Shown here piece by piece: positions 63,324 to 64,000 of a stretch of DNA of 64,000 nt (the stretch's first letter is position 1; each line of letters starts with the position of its first letter). Made by a program: the position numbers and the translations under genes. Origin of the DNA: Woeseiaceae bacterium (GTDB lineage Bacteria; Pseudomonadota; Gammaproteobacteria; Steroidobacterales; Woeseiaceae). The notes below the pieces were generated by a model. It worked only from the letters and a program-made list of their open reading frames with translations, was not told the DNA's origin and searched no databases. The stretch spans positions 1 through 64,000 of the forward strand of contig JAJFKR010000002.1 in the NCBI GenBank assembly GCA_021773095.1. Direction: 5' to 3'.

Positions 63324-64000
63324 TCAGGGTTGCTGCATCGATGTCGCGATCTGCTCAACGGTCATTGCCGGCACCTGCCCGATAGCCGTTATTTCATAAT
63401 CGCCGCGCTCAACACTGAACGAATTCGATCCGCCCACACGCGCCGGTCCGGCAACCAGCTCACCGCTTCTGCCCGCAATAAATACGGACACGTTGGTAAG
63501 CCCGTCGCTATAGAGGATATGAATTATCGGTTCATCGCTGCCACCCATGCTCTCCTCGTGCGTGGCGACAGCACGAAATCCTGCCGGCAACTGGTCCGAT
63601 TTCCAGGGCGTTTCAATATGCGTGCTCGCGTGGCCCGAGGGCTGCCGCAACCAGGTGTAATGCTCGGTACTGTAGGACGGCTCCAGCGCGCTCGCATGAA
63701 TTTCCTGATTCAGAGTGATGTCGGCGAACTTGACTTGCTCGATCGTCCGGCCGTCGCCGAGCAACTGTGTCTGCAGTGGAAAACTCGTTTCCGTATCCAG
63801 CCAGATCCGATGGCCATAGCGATAACCGTCATGAGGTCGAATGGCTAACAGGACGGCTTCACGACCGGCGACGCGTTCCTTTCGGACAATCGCAACGTCA
63901 TACTCGCTGCCAAAACGAATTTCGCTGCTCGGCAGCGCGGAAAACAACGTCGACTGGTCATCCCACTCCTGAACCAGCACGGATTTACGGTCCGGCAATA
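63324..64000 (-). CDS. rseB: Sigma-E regulatory protein RseB (partial)
   Basis: The window edge cuts the 5' end; about 225 C-terminal residues are seen. The part covers the LolA-like sheet (EIRFGSEYDVAIV...EAVLLAIRPHDGYRYGHRIW) and the C-terminal domain (PIIHILYSDGLTNVSVFIA) of RseB, the periplasmic sensor that guards the anti-sigma factor RseA. rpoE and rseA should lie beyond the edge. Confidence 0.9.
   Translation of the reverse strand, partial: LPDRKSVLVQEWDDQSTLFSALPSSEIRFGSEYDVAIVRKERVAGREAVLLAIRPHDGYRYGHRIWLDTETSFPLQTQLLGDGRTIEQVKFADITLNQEIHASALEPSYSTEHYTWLRQPSGHASTHIETPWKSDQLPAGFRAVATHEESMGGSDEPIIHILYSDGLTNVSVFIAGRSGELVAGPARVGGSNSFSVERGDYEITAIGQVPAMTVEQIATSMQQP

Noticed and set aside
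1-64000. CRISPR arrays, tRNA, rRNA, prophage or insertion sequences
   Set aside because: No regularly spaced repeats, cloverleaf-like sequences with CCA ends, phage structural genes or transposase motifs were seen on either strand.

Overview
The window is chromosomal DNA from a Gram-negative gammaproteobacterium. The evidence is the LPS genes (lpxK, msbA), the Lol lipoprotein sorter, RseB/RseC, and two blocks whose gene order matches Escherichia coli: fabH-plsX-rpmF-yceD-maf-rluC-rne, and rseB-rseC-lepA-lepB-rnc-era-recO-pdxJ-acpS. An MSHA-type pilus locus, CsiV and a DUF6502/DUF5666 pair point to a free-living, probably marine or sediment lineage outside the enterics. I cannot assign a genus from the sequence alone. 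No rRNA, tRNA, CRISPR array, integrase or intact insertion sequence was seen.

Layout. 1-3.0 kb: a REP-like inverted repeat, an alanine-zipper lipoprotein convergent with an L,D-transpeptidase (a likely peptidoglycan-tethering pair), a GST-like gene and a DUF1232 gene. 3.0-10.4 kb: the fatty-acid/phospholipid cluster fabH-plsX-rpmF-yceD, then maf, rluC and rne, the last with a leader of about 300 nt. 10.4-13.5 kb: a DUF5666 lipoprotein behind a DUF6502 putative regulator, then a low-molecular-weight tyrosine phosphatase. 13.8-27.7 kb: a single-direction MSHA-type pilus locus (PilM-, PilN- and PilO-like proteins, MshK, secretin MshL, MshE ATPase with a c-di-GMP-binding MshEN domain, MshG, an extra pseudopilin, two tandem major-type pilins, MshC, D, O, P, and a giant MshQ fused to a DNRLRE domain). 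27.9-30.1 kb: a 31-codon ORF coupled to a REC-PAS-GGDEF-EAL protein.

30-37 kb is the most mosaic part: a sulfur amino-acid module (CysM-like, Cys/Met PLP enzyme, divergent Lrp regulator), a membrane redoxin with ribokinase, a decayed GST pseudogene and an unrecognised 520-aa protein with a GNAT-like segment. 37-43 kb: lpxK-msbA-exbD-exbB-comEC (all minus strand). 43.3-47 kb: a DUF2062 protein and lolD with two LolC/E permeases. 47-52 kb: a small BamE-like periplasmic protein, mfd and csiV. 51.8-64 kb: one very long minus-strand run, rseB (cut by the window edge) through rseC, a glutaredoxin-like gene, lepA, lepB, DUF4845, rnc, era, recO, pdxJ, acpS, a PolB-type exonuclease, rlmD, nagZ and a degenerate-GGDEF protein.

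How it fits together. Much of the window serves the envelope: lipid synthesis and export, lipoprotein sorting, peptidoglycan tethering, envelope-stress sensing and pilus assembly. The MshEN domain of the pilus ATPase and the GGDEF-EAL protein directly downstream suggest local c-di-GMP control of adhesion. The least explained items are the DUF6502/DUF5666 operon with a palindrome over its promoter, the tandem pilins separated by a strong hairpin, the DNRLRE-MshQ fusion, the 31-codon coupled ORF, the 520-aa protein, and two convergent gene pairs whose stop codons both lie inside inverted repeats.
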